NCBI GenBank assembly: GCA_022575985.1
Contig: JAKSXM010000231.1
Coordinates: forward strand, 28,372,501-28,436,500
Direction of reading: 5' to 3'
Length of the DNA stretch: 64,000 nt
Source of the DNA: Anagrus nilaparvatae
Lineage: Eukaryota; Arthropoda; Insecta; Hymenoptera; Mymaridae
Positions 43,121 through 56,000 of the stretch are shown piece after piece. The notes below the pieces were generated by a model. The model was not told the DNA's origin. It was given only the letters and a program-made list of their open reading frames with translations, and searched no databases. Position 1 is the stretch's first letter; the number at the start of each line of letters is the position of its first letter. The position numbers and the translations under genes were made by a program.

Positions 43121-46069
43121 AAAACCAGATATAAAAATATAAATAGGTATCAAAAATATTGTATTTTTAGAATCTTTGGATCTACTTGCATGAAACCATT
43201 TGAATTGGTTAAAATTTTTATAAACCAAATTTACTAATAATAAGAGAATATTCTATGTAGAGGAAAACTAATACAAATACGGCCCAACAGGCCAGCGTAA
43301 TTAAAAAACAAGATATAAATAAATTAAATAAGTATTAAAATTATTGTATATTTAGAAAAGGTGGATCCACTTTCATGAAACCATTTGAATAGGTTAAAAT
43401 TTTTATAAAACAAGTTTACTTATAATGAAAAAATATGTAAAATAGAGAAAAACCTTAACAAATACAGTCCAAAAGGCCTGAGAAATAAAAAAACAAGATA
43501 TAAAAATATAAATAGGTATCAAAAATATTGTATTTTTAGAATCTTTGGATCTACTTGCTTGAAACCATTTGAATTGGTTAAAATTTTTATAAACCAAGTT
43601 TACTAATAATAAGAGAATATTCTATGTAGAGGAAAACTAAAACAAATACGGCCCACCAGGCCAGCGTAATTAAAAAACAAGATATAAATAAATTAAATAA
43701 GTATTAAAATTATTGTATATTTAGAAAAGGTGGATCCACTTTAATGAAACCATTTGAATAGGTTAAAATTTTTATAAAACAAGTTTACTTATAATGAAAA
43801 AATATGTAAAATAGAGAAAAACCTTAACAAATACAGTCCAAAAGGCCTGAGAAATAAAAAAACAAGATATAATAATTTAAATAGGTATCAAAAATATTGA
43901 ATTTTTAGAATCTTTGGATCCACTTTTATGAATTCATTTGAATTGGTTAAAATTTTTATAAACCAATTTTACTAATAATGAGAGAATATTCTATGTAGAG
44001 GAAAACTAAAACAAATACGGCCCACCAGGCCAGCATAATTAAAAAACAAGATATAAATAAATTAAATAAGTATTAAAATTATTGTATATTTAGAAAAGGT
44101 GGATCCACTTTAATGAAACCATTTGAATAGGTTAAAATTTTTATAAAACAAGTTTACTTATAATGAAAAAATATGTAAAATAGAGAAAAACCTTAACAAA
44201 TACAGTCCAAAAGGCCTGAGAAATAAAAAAACAAGATATAATAATTTAAATAGGTATCAAAAATATTGTATTTTTAGAATCTTTTGATCCACTTTTATGA
44301 ATTCATTTGAATTGGTTAAAATTTTTATAAACCAATTTTACTAATAATGAGAGAATATTCTACGTAGAGGAAAACTAAAACAAATACGGCCCTTCAGGCC
44401 AGCGTAATTAAAAAACAAGATATAAATAAATTAAAAAAGTATTAAAATTATTGTATATTTAGAAAAGGTGGATCCACTTTCATGAAACCATTTGAATAGG
44501 TTAAAATTTTTATAAAACAAGTTTACTTATAATGAAAAAATATGTAAAATAGAGAAAACCTTATCAAATACAGTCCAAAAGGCCTGAGAAATAAAAAAAC
44601 AAGATATAAAAATATAAATAGGTATCAAAAATATTGTATTTTTAGAATCTTTGGATCTACTTGCTTGAAACCATTTGAATTGGTTAAAATTTTTATAAAC
44701 CAAGTTTACTAATAATAAGAGAATATTCTATGTAGAGGAAAACTAAAACAAATACGGCCCACCAGGCCAGCGTAATTAAAAAACAAGATATAAATAATTT
44801 AAATAAGTATTAAAATTATTGTATATTTAGAAAAGGTGGATCCACTTTCATGAAACCATTTGAATTGGTTAAAATTCTTATAAACCAAGTTTACTTAGAA
44901 TAGAAAAATATATAAAATAGAGAAAAACTTAAACAAATACAGTCCAAAAGGCCTGAGAAATAAAAAAACATAATATAAAAAATTTAAATAGGTATCAAAA
45001 TTATTGTATTTTTATAAACGTTGGATCCACTTGCATGAAACCATTTGAATAGGTTAAAATTTTTATAAAACAAGTTTACTTATAATGAAAAAATATGTAA
45101 AATAGAGAAAAACCTAAACAAATACAGTCAAAAAGGCCTGAGAAATAAAAAAACAAGATATAAAAAATTTAATTAGGTTTCAAAATTATTGTATTTTTAT
45201 AAACGTTGGATCTACTTGCATAAAACCATTTGAATTGGTTAAAATTGTTATAAACCAATTTTACTAATAATGAGAGAATATTCTACGTAGAGAAAAACTT
45301 AAACAAATACGGCCCTTCAGGCCAGCGTAATTAAAAAACAAGATATAAATAAATTAAATAAGTATTAAAATTATTGTATATTTAGAAAAGGTGGATCCAC
45401 TTTTATGAAACCATTTGAATAGGTTAAAATTTTTATAAAACAAGTTTACTTATAATGAAAAGTATGTAAAATAGAGAAAAACCTTAACAAATACAGTCCA
45501 AAAGGCCTGAGAAATAAAAAAACAAGATATAAAAATTTAAATAGGTATCAAAAATATTGTATTTTTAGAATCTTTGGATCTACTTGCATGAAACTATTTG
45601 AATTGGTTAAAATTTTTATAAACCAAATTTACTAATAATAAGAGAATATTCTACGTAGAGGAAAACTAAAACAAATACGGCCCACCAGGCCAGCGTAATT
45701 AAAAAACAAGATATAAATAAATTAAATAAGTATTAAAATTATTGTATATTTAGAAAAGGTGGATCGTCTTTCATGAAACCATTTGAATAGGTTAAAATTT
45801 TTATAAAACAAGTTTACTTATAATGAAAAAATATGTAAAATAGAGAAAAACCTTAACAAATACAGTCCAAAAAGCCTGAGAAATAAAAAAACAAGATATA
45901 AAAATTTAAATAGGTATCAAAAATATTGTATTTTTAGAATCTTTGGATCTACTTGCATGAAACCATTTGAATTGGTTAAAATTTTTATAAACCAAGTTTA
46001 CTAATAATAAGAGAATATTCTACGTAGAGGAAAACTAAAACAAATACGGCCCTTCAGGCCAGCGTAATT
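42010..46069. repeat. 22-monomer tandem duplication, copy 1 (4060 bp)
   Basis: Repeated at +4060 bp. Matches include D2 at 42255 and 46315, GGATCCAATATC at 42625 and 46685, CTTTTGATCC at 44281 and 48341, and GGATCGTCTTTC at 45761 and 49821. Homology begins after 41964 (CCTAG here, CGTAG at 46024) and ends before 46143 (CATGAAA, versus CATTAAA at 50203), so the junction lies between about 46025 and 46143. Its first 1.1 kb is also the end of the second 42-mer copy. Confidence 0.91.
45761..45772. other. Diagnostic double substitution GGATCGTCTTTC
   Basis: The usual GGATCCACTTTC is changed at two adjacent bases (CA to GT), destroying the BamHI site. It occurs only at 45761 and 49821, the two copies of the 22-mer, and not in the homologous monomers at 32841 and 40594. 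It therefore dates between the older block copying and the 22-mer tandem duplication. Confidence 0.85.
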
Positions 46070-49000
46070 AAAAAACAAGATATAAATAAATTAAAAAAGT
46101 ATTAAAATTATTGTATATTTAGAAAAGGTGGATCCACTTTCATGAAACCATTTGAATTGGTTAAAATTCTTATAAACCAAGTTTACTTAGAATAGAAAAA
46201 TATATAAAATAGAGAAAAACTTAAACAAATACAGTCCAAAAGGCCTGAGAAATAAAAAAACAAGATATAAAAAATTTAAATAGGTATCAAAATTATTGTA
46301 TTTTTATAAACGTTGGATCCACTTGCATGAAACCATTTGAATAGGTTAAAATTTTTATAAAACAAGTTTACTTATAATGAAAAAATATGTAAAATAGAGA
46401 AAAACCTTAACAAATACAGTCAAAAAGGCCTGAGAAATAAAAAAACAAGATATAAAAAATTTAATTAGGTATCAAAATTATTGTATTTTTATAAACGTTG
46501 GATCTACTTGCATAAAACCATTTGAATTAGTTAAAATTATTATAAACCAATTTTACTAATAATGAGAGAATATTCTACGTTGAGAAAAACTTAAACAAAT
46601 ACGGCCCTTCAGGCCAGCGTAATTAAAAAACAAGATATAAATAAATTAAATAAGTATTAAAATTATTGTATATTTAGAAAAGGTGGATCCAATATCATGA
46701 AACCATTTGAATAGGTTAAAATTTTTATAAAACAAGTTTACTTATAATGAAAAAATATGTAAAATAGAGAAAAACCTTAACAAATACAGTCCAAAAGGCC
46801 TGAGAAATAAAAAAACAAGATATAAAAATTTAAATAGGTATCAAAAATATTGTATTTTTAGAATCTTTGGATCTACTTGCATGAAACCATTTGAATTGGT
46901 TAAAATTTTTATAAACCAAATTTACTAATAATAAGAGAATTTTCTACGTAGAGGAAAACTAAAACAAATACGGCCCTTTAGGCCAGCGTAATTAAAAAAC
47001 AAGATATAAATAAATTAAAAATGTATTAAAATTATTGTATACTTAGAAAAGGTGTATCCACTTTCATGAAACCATTTGAATAGGTTAAAATTTTTATAAA
47101 ACAAGTTTACTTATAATGAAAAAATATGTAAAATAGAGAAAAACCTTAACAAATACAGTCCAAAAGGCCTGAGAAATAAAAAAACCAGATATAAAAATAT
47201 AAATAGGTATCAAAAATATTGTATTTTTAGAATCTTTGGATCTACTTGCATGAAACCATTTGAATTGGTTAAAATTTTTATAAACCAAATTTACTAATAA
47301 TAAGAGAATATTCTATGTAGAGGAAAACTAATACAAATACGGCCCAACAGGCCAGCGTAATTAAAAAACAAGATATAAATAAATTAAATAAGTATTAAAA
47401 TTATTGTATATTTAGAAAAGGTGGATCCACTTTCATGAAACCATTTGAATAGGTTAAAATTTTTATAAAACAAGTTTACTTATAATGAAAAAATATGTAA
47501 AATAGAGAAAAACCTTAACAAATACAGTCCAAAAGGCCTGAGAAATAAAAAAACAAGATATAAAAATATAAATAGGTATCAAAAATATTGTATTTTTAGA
47601 ATCTTTGGATCTACTTGCTTGAAACCATTTGAATTGGTTAAAATTTTTATAAACCAAGTTTACTAATAATAAGAGAATATTCTATGTAGAGGAAAACTAA
47701 AACAAATACGGCCCACCAGGCCAGCGTAATTAAAAAACAAGATAAAAATAAATTAAATAAGTATTAAAATTATTGTATATTTAGAAAAGGTGGATCCACT
47801 TTAATGAACCCATTTGAATAGGTTAAAATTTTTATAAAACAAGTTTACTTATAATGAAAAAATATGTAAAATAGAGAAAAACCTTAACAAATACAGTCCA
47901 AAAGGCCTGAGAAATAAAAAAACAAGATATAATAATTTAAATAGGTATCAAAAATATTGAATTTTTAGAATCTTTGGATCCACTTTTATGAATTCATTTG
48001 AATTGGTTAAAATTTTTATAAACCAATTTTACTAATAATGAGAGAATATTCTATGTAGAGGAAAACTAAAACAAATACGGCCCACCAGGCCAGCATAATT
48101 AAAAAACAAGATATAAATAAATTAAATAAGTATTAAAATTATTGTATATTTAGAAAAGGTGGATCCACTTTAATGAAACCATTTGAATAGGTTAAAATTT
48201 TTATGAAACAAGTTTACTTTTAATGAAAAAATATGTAAAATAGAGAAAAACCTTAACAAATACAGTCCAAAAGGCCTGAGAAATAAAAAAACAAGATATA
48301 ATAATTTAAATAGGTATCAAAAATATTGTATTTTTAGAATCTTTTGATCCACTTTTATGAATTCATTTGAATTGGTTAAAATTTTTATAAACCAATTTTA
48401 CTAATAATGAGAGAATATTCTACGTAGAGGAAAACTAAAACAAATACGGCCCTTCAGGCCAGCGTAATTAAAAAACAAGATATAAATAAATTAAAAAAGT
48501 ATTAAAATTATTGTATATTTAGAAAAGGTGGATCCACTTTCATGAAACCATTTGAATAGGTTAAAATTTTTATAAAACAAGTTTACTTATAATGAAAAAA
48601 TATGTAAAATAGAGAAAACCTTATCAAATACAGTCCAAAAGGCCTGAGAAATAAAAAAACAAGATATAAAAATATAAATAGGTATCAAAAATATTGTATT
48701 TTTAGAATCTTTGGATCTACTTGCTTGAAACCATTTGAATTGGTTAAAATTTTTATAAACCAAGTTTACTAATAATAAGAGAATATTCTATGTAGAGGAA
48801 AACTAAAACAAATACGGCCCACCAGGCCAGCGTAATTAAAAAACAAGATATAAATAATTTAAATAAGTATTAAAATTATTGTATATTTAGAAAAGGTGGA
48901 TCCACTTTCATGAAACCATTTGAATTGGTTAAAATTCTTATAAACCAAGTTTACTTAGAATAGAAAAATATATAAAATAGAGAAAAACTTAAACAAATAC

Positions 49001-50129
49001 AGTCCAAAAGGCCTGAGAAATAAAAAAACATAATATAAAAAATTTAAATAGGTATCAAAATTATTGTATTTTTATAAACGTTGGATCCACTTGCATGAAA
49101 CCATTTGAATAGGTTAAAATTTTTATAAAACAAGTTTACTTATAATGAAAAAATATGTAAAATAGAGAAAAACCTAAACAAATACAGTCAAAAAGGCCTG
49201 AGAAATAAAAAAACAAGATATAAAAAATTTAATTAGGTTTCAAAATTATTGTATTTTTATAAACGTTGGATCTACTTGCATAAAACCATTTGAATTGGTT
49301 AAAATTGTTATAAACCAATTTTACTAATAATGAGAGAATATTCTACGTAGAGAAAAACTTAAACAAATACGGCCCTTCAGGCCAGCGTAATTAAAAAACA
49401 AGATATAAATAAATTAAATAAGTATTAAAATTATTGTATATTTAGAAAAGGTGGATCCACTTTTATGAAACCATTTGAATAGGTTAAAATTTTTATAAAA
49501 CAAGTTTACTTATAATGAAAAGTATGTAAAATAGAGAAAAACCTTAACAAATACAGTCCAAAAGGCCTGAGAAATAAAAAAACAAGATATAAAAATTTAA
49601 ATAGGTATCAAAAATATTGTATTTTTAGAATCTTTGGATCTACTTGCATGAAACTATTTGAATTGGTTAAAATTTTTATAAACCAAATTTACTAATAATA
49701 AGAGAATATTCTACGTAGAGGAAAACTAAAACAAATACGGCCCACCAGGCCAGCGTAATTAAAAAACAAGATATAAATAAATTAAATAAGTATTAAAATT
49801 ATTGTATATTTAGAAAAGGTGGATCGTCTTTCATGAAACCATTTGAATAGGTTAAAATTTTTATAAAACAAGTTTACTTATAATGAAAAAATATGTAAAA
49901 TAGAGAAAAACCTTAACAAATACAGTCCAAAAAGCCTGAGAAATAAAAAAACAAGATATAAAAATTTAAATAGGTATCAAAAATATTGTATTTTTAGAAT
50001 CTTTGGATCTACTTGCATGAAACCATTTGAATTGGTTAAAATTTTTATAAACCAAGTTTACTAATAATAAGAGAATATTCTACGTAGAGGAAAACTAAAA
50101 CAAATACGGCCCTTCAGGCCAGCGTAATT
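46070..50129. repeat. 22-monomer tandem duplication, copy 2
   Basis: Copy of 42010-46069 at +4060 bp with a few private substitutions: GAATTAGTT near 46526, GATAAAAATAAAT near 47743, GAACCCATTT near 47806, TTTATGAAACA near 48201 and ACTTTTAATG near 48216. The same block, less exactly, also occupies about 29.3-33.2 kb and 37.0-40.9 kb, so this roughly 4 kb cassette occurs four times in 21 kb, with partial copies at 34.5-35.2 kb and at the window end. Confidence 0.9.
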
Positions 50130-53070
50130 AAAAAACAAGATATAAATAAATTAAAAAAGTATTAAAATTATTGTATATTTAGAAAAGGTGGATCCACTTT
50201 CATTAAACCATTTGAATAGGTTAAAATTTTTATAAAACAAGTTTACTTATAATGAAAAAATATGTAAAATAGAGAAAAACCTTAACAAATACAGTCCAAA
50301 AGGCCTGAGAAATAAAAAAACAAGATATAAAAATTTAAATAGGTATCAAAAATATTGTTTTTTTAGAATCTTTGGATCTACTTGCATGAAACCATTTGAA
50401 TTGGTTAAAATTTTTATAAACTAAATTTACTAATAATAAGAGAATATTCTACGTAGAGGAAAACTAAAACAAATACGGCCCTTCAGGCCAGCGTAATTAA
50501 AAAACAAGATATAAATAAATTAAAAAAGTATCAAAATTATTGTATTTTTATAAACGTTGGATCCACTTGCATGAAACCATTTGAATAGGTTAAAATTTTT
50601 ATAAAACAAGTTTACTTATAATGAAAAAATATGTAAAATAGAGAAAAACCTAAACAAATACAGTCAAAAAGGCCTGAGAAATAAAAAAACAAGATATAAA
50701 AAATTTAATTAGGTATCAAAATTATTGTATTTTTATAAACGTTGGATCTACTTGCATAAAACCATTTGAATTGGTTAAAATTGTTATAAACCAATTTTAC
50801 TAATAATGAGAGAATATTCTACGTAGAGAAAAACTTAAACAAATACGGCCCTTCAGGCCAGCGTAATTAAAAAACAAGATATAAATAAATTAAATAAGTA
50901 TTAAAATTATTGTATATTTAGAAAAGGTGGATCCACTTTTATGAAACCATTTGAATAGGTTAAAATTTTTATAAAACAAGTTTACTTATAATAAAAAATA
51001 TGTAAAATAGAGAAAAACCTTAACAAATACAGTCCAAAAGGCCTGAAAAATAAAAAAACAAGATATAAAAATTTAAATAGGTATCAAAGATATTGTATTT
51101 TTAGAATCTTTGGATCTACTTGCATGAAACCATTTGAATTGGTTAAAATTTTTATAAACCAAGTTTACTAATAATAAGAGAATATTCTACCTAGAGGAAA
51201 ACTAAAACAAATACGGCCCTTCAGGCCAGCGTAATTAAAAAACAAGATATAAATAAATTAAAAAAGTATTAAAATTATTGTATATTTAGAAAAGGTGGAT
51301 CCACTTTCATTAAACCATTTGCATAGGTTAAAATTTTTATAAAACAAGTTTACTTATAATGAGAAAATATGTAAAATAGAGAAAAACCTTAACAAATACA
51401 GTCCAAAAGGCCTGAGAAATAAAAAAACAAGATATAAAAATTTAAATAGGTATCAAAAATATTGTATTTTTAGAATCTTTGGATCTACTTGCATGAAACC
51501 ATTTGAATTTGTTAAAATTTTTATAAAACAAGTTTACTAATAATAAGAGAATATTCTACGTAGAGGAAAACTAAAACAAATACGGCCCTTCAGGCCAGCG
51601 TAATAAAAAAAGAAGATATAAATAAATTAAAAAAGTATTAAAATTATTGTATATTTAGAAAAGGTGGATCCACTTTCATTAAACCATTTGAATAGGTTAA
51701 AATTTTTATAAAACAAGTTTACTTATAATGAAAAAATATGTAAAATAGAGAAAAACCTTAACAAATACAGTCCAAAAGGCCTGAGAAATAAAAAAACAAG
51801 ATATAAAAATTTAAATAGGTATCAAAAATATTGTATTTTTAGAATCTTTGGATCTACTTGCTTGAAACCATTTGAATTGGTTAAAATTTTTATAAACCAA
51901 GTTTACTAATAATAAGAGAATATTCTATGTAGAGGAAAACTAATACAAATACGGCCCAACAGGCCAGCGTAATTAAAAAACAAGATATAAATAAATTAAA
52001 TAAGTATTAAAATTATTGTATATTTAGAAAAGGTGGATCCACTTTCATGAAACCATTTGAATAGGTTAAAATTTTTATAAAACAAGTTTACTTATAATGA
52101 AAAAATATGTAAAATAGAGAAAAACCTTAACAAATACAGTCCAAAAAGCCTGAGAAATAAAAAGAAAAGATATAAAAATTTAAATAGGTATCAAAAATAT
52201 TGTATTTTTAGAATCTTTGGATCTACTTGCTTGAAACCATTTGAATTGGTTAAAATTTTTATAAACCAAGTTTACTAATAATAAGAGAATATTCTATGTA
52301 GAGGAAAACTAATACAAATACGGCCCAACAGGCCAGCGTAATTAAAAAACAAGATATAAATAAATTAAATAAGTATTAAAATTATTGTATATTTAGAAAA
52401 GGTGGATCCACTTTCATGAAACCATTTGAATTGGTTAAAATTCTTATAAACCAAGTTTACTTAGAATAGAAAAATATATAAAATAGAGAAAAACTTAAAC
52501 AAATACAGTCCAAAAGGCCTGAGAAATAAAAAAACATAATATAAAAAATTTAAATAGGTATCAAAATTATTGTATTTTTATAAACGTTGGATCCACTTGC
52601 ATGAAACCATTTGAATAGGTTAAAATTTTTATAAAACAAGTTTACTTATAATGAAAAAATATGTAAAATAGAGAAAAACCTAAACAAATACAGTCAAAAA
52701 GGCCTGAGAAATAAAAAAACAAGATATAAAAAATTTAATTAGGTATCAAAATTATTGTATTTTTATAAACGTTGGATCTACTTGCATAAAACCATTTAAA
52801 TTGGTTAAAATTGTTATAAACCAATTTTACTAATAATGAGAGAATATTCTACGTAGAGAAAAACTTAAACAAATACGGCCCTTCAGGCCAGCGTAATTAA
52901 AAAACAAGATATAAATAAATTAAATAAGTATTAAAATTATTGTATATTTAGAAAAGGTGGATCCACTTTTATGAAACCATTTGAATAGGTTAAAATTTTT
53001 ATAAAACAAGTTTACTTACAATAAAAAATATGTAAAATAGAGAAAAACCTTAACAAATACAGTCCAAAAG
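50130..53070. repeat. Satellite block G, shared with 41-42 kb and with 4.0-6.5 kb
   Basis: About 50.19-51.28 kb matches 40.96-42.05 kb at +9227 bp (50 monomers), including the M2::D1 hybrid, the shortened ATAATAAAAAATATG M1 (41764 and 50991) and the CTACCTAG M2 (41961 and 51188). From about 50.53 to 53.07 kb it also matches 4.01-6.54 kb at +46520 bp (252 monomers), including the rare AAGAAGATAT (5091 and 51611) and ATTTTTATAAAACAAG in the M2 near 4961 and 51481. This is the clearest long-range link in the array. Confidence 0.85.
50374..50558. repeat. M2::D1 hybrid monomer (third copy)
   Basis: Same fusion 9227 bp after the second copy, again 8 monomers after the previous D2. It carries a private CTAAATTT change in the AACCAA arm near 50420, which breaks the dyad. 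Confidence 0.88.
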
Positions 53071-56000
53071 GCCTGAGAAATAAAAAAACAAGATATAAAA
53101 ACTTAAATAGGTATCAAAAATATTGTTTTTTTAGAATCTTTGGATCTACTTGCATGAAACCATTTGAATTGGTTAAAATTTTTATAAACCAAATTTACTA
53201 ATAATAAGAGAATATTCTACGTAGAGGAAAACTAAAACAAATACGGCCCACCAGGCCAGCGTAATTAAAAAATAAGATATAAATAAATTAAATAAGTATT
53301 AAAATTATTGTATATTTAGAAAAGGTGGATCCACTTTCATGAAACCATTTGAATTGGTTAAAATTCTTATAAACCAAGTTTACTTAGAATAGAAAAATAT
53401 ATAAAATAGAGAAAAACTTAAACAAATACAGTCCAAAAGGACTGAGAAATAAAAAAACATAATATAAAAAATTTAAATAGGTATCAAAATTATTGTATTT
53501 TTATAAACGTTGGATCCACTTGCATGAAACCATTTGAATAGGTTAAAATTTTTATAAAACAAGTTTACTTATAATGAAAAAATATGTAAAATAGAGAAAA
53601 ACCTAAACAAATACAGTCAAAAAGGCCTGAGAAATAAAAAAACAAGATATAAAAAATTTAATTAGGTATCAAAATTATTGTATTTTTATAAATGTTGGAT
53701 CTACTTGCATAAAACCATTTGAATTGGTTAAAATTGTTATAAACCAATTTTACTAATAATGAGAGAATATTCTACGTAGAGAAAAACTTAAATAAATACG
53801 GCCCTTCAGGCCAGCGTAATTAAAAAACAAGATATAAATAAATTAAATAAGTATTAAAATTATTGTATATTTAGAAAAGGTGGATCCACTTTTATGAAAC
53901 CATTTGAATAGGTTAAAATTTTTATAAAACAAGTTTACTTATAATGAAAAGTATGTAAAATAGAGAAAAACCTTAACAAATACAGTCCAAAAGGCCTGAG
54001 AAATAAAAAAACAAGATATAAAAATTTAAATAGGTATCAAAAATATTGTATTTTTAGAATCTTTGGATCTACTTGCATGAAACCATTTGAATTGGTTAAA
54101 ATTTTTATAAACCAAATTTACTAATAATAAGAGAATATTTTACGTAGAGGAAAACTAAAACAAATACGGCCCTTCAGGCCAGCGTAATTAAAAAACAAGA
54201 TATAAATAAATTAAAAAAGTATTAAAATTATTGTATATTTAGAAAAGGTGGATCCACTTTCATGAAACCATTTGAATAGGTTAAAATTTTTATAAAACAA
54301 GTTTACTTATAATGAAAAAATATGTAAAATAGAGAAAAACCTAAACAAATACAGTCAAAAAGGCCTGAGAAATAAAAAAACAAGATATAAAAAATTTAAT
54401 TAGGTATCAAAATTATTGTATTTTTATAAACGTTGGATCTACTTGCATAAAACCATTTGAATTGGTTAAAATTGTTATAAACCAATTTTACTAATAATGA
54501 GAGAATATTCTACGTAGAGAAAAACTTAAACAAATACGGCCCTTCAGGCCAGCGTAATTAAAAAACAAGATATAAATAAATTAAAAAAGTATTAAAATTA
54601 TTGTATATTTAGAAAAGGTGGATCCACTTTCATTAAACCATTTGAATAGGTTAAAATTTTTATAAAACAAGTTTACTTATAATGAAAAAATATGTAAAAT
54701 AGAGAAAAACCTTAACAAATACAGTCCAAAAAGCCTGAGAAATAAAAAAACAAGATATAAAAATTTAAATAGGTATCAAAAATATTGTATTTTTAGAATC
54801 TTTGGATCTACTTGCATGAAACCATTTGAATTTGTTAAAATTTTTATAAACCAAGTTTACTAATAATAAGAGAATATTCTACGTAGAGGAAAACTAAAAC
54901 AAATACGGCCCTTCAGGCCAGCGTAATTAAAAAACAAGATATAAATAAATTAAAAAAGTATTAAAATTATTGTATATTTAGAAAAGGTGGATCCACTTTA
55001 ATGAAACCATTTGAATAGGTTAAAATTTTTATAAAACAAGTTTACTTATAATGAAAAAATATGTAAAATAGAGAAAAACCTTAACAAATACAGTCCAAAA
55101 GGCCTGAGAAATAAAAAAACAAGATATAATAATTTAAATAGGTATCAAAAATATTGTATTTTTAGAATCTTTGGATCCACTTTTATGAATTAATTTGAAT
55201 TGGTTAAAATTTTTATAAACCAATTTTACTAATAATGAGAGAATATTTTACGTAGAGAAAAACTTAAACAAATACGGCCCTTCTGGCCAGCGTAATTAAA
55301 AAACAAGATATAAATAAATTAAATAAGTATTAAAATTATTGTATATTTAGAAAAGGTGGATCCACTTTCATGAAACCATTTGAATAGGTTAAAATTTTTA
55401 TAAAACAAGTATACTTATAATGAAAAAATATGTAAAATAGAGAAAAACCTTAACAAATACAGTCCAAAAGGCCTGAGAAATAAAAAAACAAGATATAAAA
55501 ATTTAAATAGGTATCAAAAATATTGTATTTTTAGAATCTTTGGATCTACTTGCATGAAACCATTTGAATTGGTTAAAATTTTTATAAACCAAATTTACTA
55601 ATAATAAGAGAATATTCTACGTAGAGGAAAACTAAAACAAATACGGCCCTTCAGGCCAGCGTAATTAAAAAACAAGATATAAATAAATTAAATAAGTATT
55701 AAAATTATTGTATATTTAGAAAAGGTGGATCCACTTTTATGAAACCATTTGAATAGGTTAAAATTTTTATAAAACAAGTTTACTTATAATAAAAAATATG
55801 TAAAATAGAGAAAAACCTTAACAAATACAGTCCAAAAGGCCTGAGAAATAAAAAAACAAGATATAAAAATTTAAATAGGTATCAAAAATATTGTTTTTTT
55901 AGAATCTTTGGATCTACTTGCATGAAACCATTTGAATTGGTTAAAATTTTTATAAACCAAATTTACTAATAATAAGAGAATATTCTACGTAGAGGAAAAC

